Assembly (NCBI GenBank): GCA_019241495.1
Contig: JAFAWZ010000268.1
Span: 1-14,146 of the forward strand
DNA length: 14,146 nucleotides
From: Acidimicrobiales bacterium
GTDB taxonomy: Bacteria > Actinomycetota > Acidimicrobiia > Acidimicrobiales > Palsa-688
Direction: 5' to 3'
The notes below the pieces were generated by a model. The model saw nothing but the letters and a program-made list of their open reading frames with translations, did not search any database and was not told the DNA's origin. Below, one piece after another: positions 13,130-14,146 of this stretch (the first letter of the stretch is position 1; each line of letters starts with the position of its first letter). Position numbers and translations under genes: made by a program.

Positions 13130-13588
13130 CTATTCGTTCTCGCCCTCACGGCGCAGCAAGGCCGAGAGAAGCCCCATACCGCCGACCAGGCTGGCCAGCA
13201 GGGGGGCGAATGCAGGCGGACCCATCTCGATGTTGTAAGCCAGGTTGGCCTTGCCTCCTGGCTTGTGCAGGATCCCCCGCCAGTGCAGAAACGTGCCCTG
13301 CAGACCATTTGCCACCACGATCATTGACGCGGCAGGCAGCACAGTCTTGGCCGCACGGCGGCTGAACACCGCTGCCACCCCGGCCGGGACGACACTGGGC
13401 ACGATGGCGATCGGCCACCACATCATCTTGTTCCCGAAACTGGCCCCGTCGTGCTCGGTGAAGATCTCCGCCGCGGTGATCGCCGCGCCAGCTGCAGCCA
13501 AGGCGGCGAGAGTCCGCTCGAACCGGCCCGTCCTGATCTCGTGCACTGCTTTGGCCGCCAAGTTACCGTCCCCCGCTGATCGGGTCAT
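13130..13588 (-). CDS. Four-helix membrane protein of unknown function
   Basis: The 152-residue protein has four likely transmembrane helices at about residues 26-43, 55-75, 82-100 and 124-145, with basic stretches RTGRFER, SRRAAK and RRE flanking them. I do not recognise a named domain. Its start overlaps the stop of the thiamine-diphosphate enzyme gene (ATGA), and the subunit 3-like gene begins 3 nt after its stop. This tight packing suggests it works with the dehydrogenase pair, perhaps as a membrane anchor or quinone-side partner, since no cytochrome subunit is seen in this window. That role is inference. There is no haem motif (CxxCH) and too few conserved-looking His for a clear cytochrome b. 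Confidence 0.8.
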   Translation of the reverse strand: MTRSAGDGNLAAKAVHEIRTGRFERTLAALAAAGAAITAAEIFTEHDGASFGNKMMWWPIAIVPSVVPAGVAAVFSRRAAKTVLPAASMIVVANGLQGTFLHWRGILHKPGGKANLAYNIEMGPPAFAPLLASLVGGMGLLSALLRREGENE

Positions 13589-14146
13589 TCGCCGCTGTCC
13601 TTGCGGCCCGGCAGAAACTCCTGCACCTTCTGCCTGATCCCCGTGCGCACCACGCCCACCGCGTCCTCGTCACCCCCGAGAATCGCTTTGGTCGCCGATT
13701 TCATTTGCGTCCAACTTGCGTGTGGTGGGATGGGTGGTACGTCGGGATCGCAGTGCACGTCCAACACCGTCGGGCGGGCCGCGCTGAACGCCCTATCCCA
13801 AGCCGGGCCGATCTCATCCGGTTCGTGCACCTCGACCGCATCGAGCCCGAAGCTCCGTGCCACGTCCGCGTAGCAGACATCGGGAATGCTTTGGGATTCG
13901 GCGAATTTCGGGGCGCCGGCCATGGCCCGCATCTCCCAGGTCACCTGGTTCAGATCGTTGTTGTGGATCACCGACACCACCAGCCGCGGGTCGGACCAGC
14001 CCTCCCAGTAGCGGGCTACGGTGAGCAGCTCGGCCAGACCGTTCATCTGCATAGCTCCGTCGCCCACGATGGCCACCGCGGGGCGGTCAGGGTGCGCGAA
14101 CTTGGCCCCGATCGCGTACGGGACGCCAGGGCCCATGGTGGCCAAG
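13585..14146 (-). CDS. Thiamine-diphosphate enzyme, C-terminal part (acetolactate synthase/pyruvate oxidase-like; cut by window edge)
   Basis: About 186 residues of the C-terminal ThDP-binding domain are present; the 5' part lies beyond 14146. The sequence opens LATMGPGVPYAIGAKFAHPDRPAVAIVGDGAMQMNGLAELLTVARYW and reaches HNNDLNQVTWEMRA, the GDG...NN pair that holds Mg2+ and the ThDP diphosphate. It continues YADVARSFGLDAVEVHEPDEIGPAWDRAFSAARPTVLDVHCDP and ends with PIPPH and EFLPGRKDSGE. This matches the 'thiamine-pyrophosphate-requiring protein' group related to pyruvate oxidase and acetolactate synthase, which decarboxylate 2-keto acids. The substrate cannot be read from this half. It is upstream of the rest of the minus-strand operon and overlaps the next gene by ATGA. 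The promoter is outside the window. Confidence 0.9.
   Translation of the reverse strand, partial: LATMGPGVPYAIGAKFAHPDRPAVAIVGDGAMQMNGLAELLTVARYWEGWSDPRLVVSVIHNNDLNQVTWEMRAMAGAPKFAESQSIPDVCYADVARSFGLDAVEVHEPDEIGPAWDRAFSAARPTVLDVHCDPDVPPIPPHASWTQMKSATKAILGGDEDAVGVVRTGIRQKVQEFLPGRKDSGE

Overview
The window looks like chromosomal DNA of a high-GC actinobacterium; I cannot name the genus. The reasons are the strong G/C bias at third codon positions with long antisense open frames, a luciferase-like F420-type oxidoreductase, an ArsR gene that appears to be read from a leaderless mRNA, and an ArsR/AHSA1/DUF1801 gene set. I see no tRNA, rRNA, CRISPR array, insertion sequence or phage gene.

Layout. 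1-266 (+) is the tail of a SAM-dependent methyltransferase. 310-1583 (-) holds the decayed tail of a beta-propeller-like protein, a perfect hairpin terminator, and a secreted phosphoesterase whose start codon and body are in different frames. 1792-3070 (+) is an intact three-gene operon: ArsR repressor, AHSA1/SRPBCC protein, DUF1801 protein. It has a textbook promoter, and a 20-bp perfect palindrome spans the start codon. 3100-6332 is a scarred zone. It contains a headless soxR back to back with a headless zinc-binding dehydrogenase, an SDR reduced to its two ends, a 12-codon SDR start stub, and a PfpI/DJ-1 gene that has lost its catalytic middle. Two intact genes lie in the same stretch: an EthD-like small protein and an LLM-class oxidoreductase. 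6415-6687 (+) is a small two-helix membrane protein.

The right half, 14146 down to 6742 (-), is one co-directional block. In transcription order it encodes a thiamine-diphosphate enzyme (cut by the window edge), a four-helix membrane protein, a gluconate 2-dehydrogenase subunit 3-like protein, a GMC flavoprotein, a mandelate-racemase-type enolase-superfamily enzyme, an SDR and a GH15 glucoamylase/trehalase-like hydrolase. The first five are joined by ATGA overlaps or gaps of 1-3 nt, so they are almost certainly one operon; the last two follow after 45 and 70 nt. The set suggests oxidative processing of a sugar or sugar acid: glycoside release (GH15), dehydrogenation (GMC plus subunit 3), racemisation or dehydration (enolase superfamily), redox adjustment (SDR) and 2-keto-acid chemistry (ThDP enzyme). 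The substrate is not readable from the sequence.

Most noteworthy are the run of deletion scars, especially the soxR/dehydrogenase pair that one deletion across a divergent promoter would explain; the phosphoesterase frameshift; the operator over a leaderless start codon; and a gluconate-dehydrogenase-like pair with no visible export signal and no cytochrome subunit in this window.
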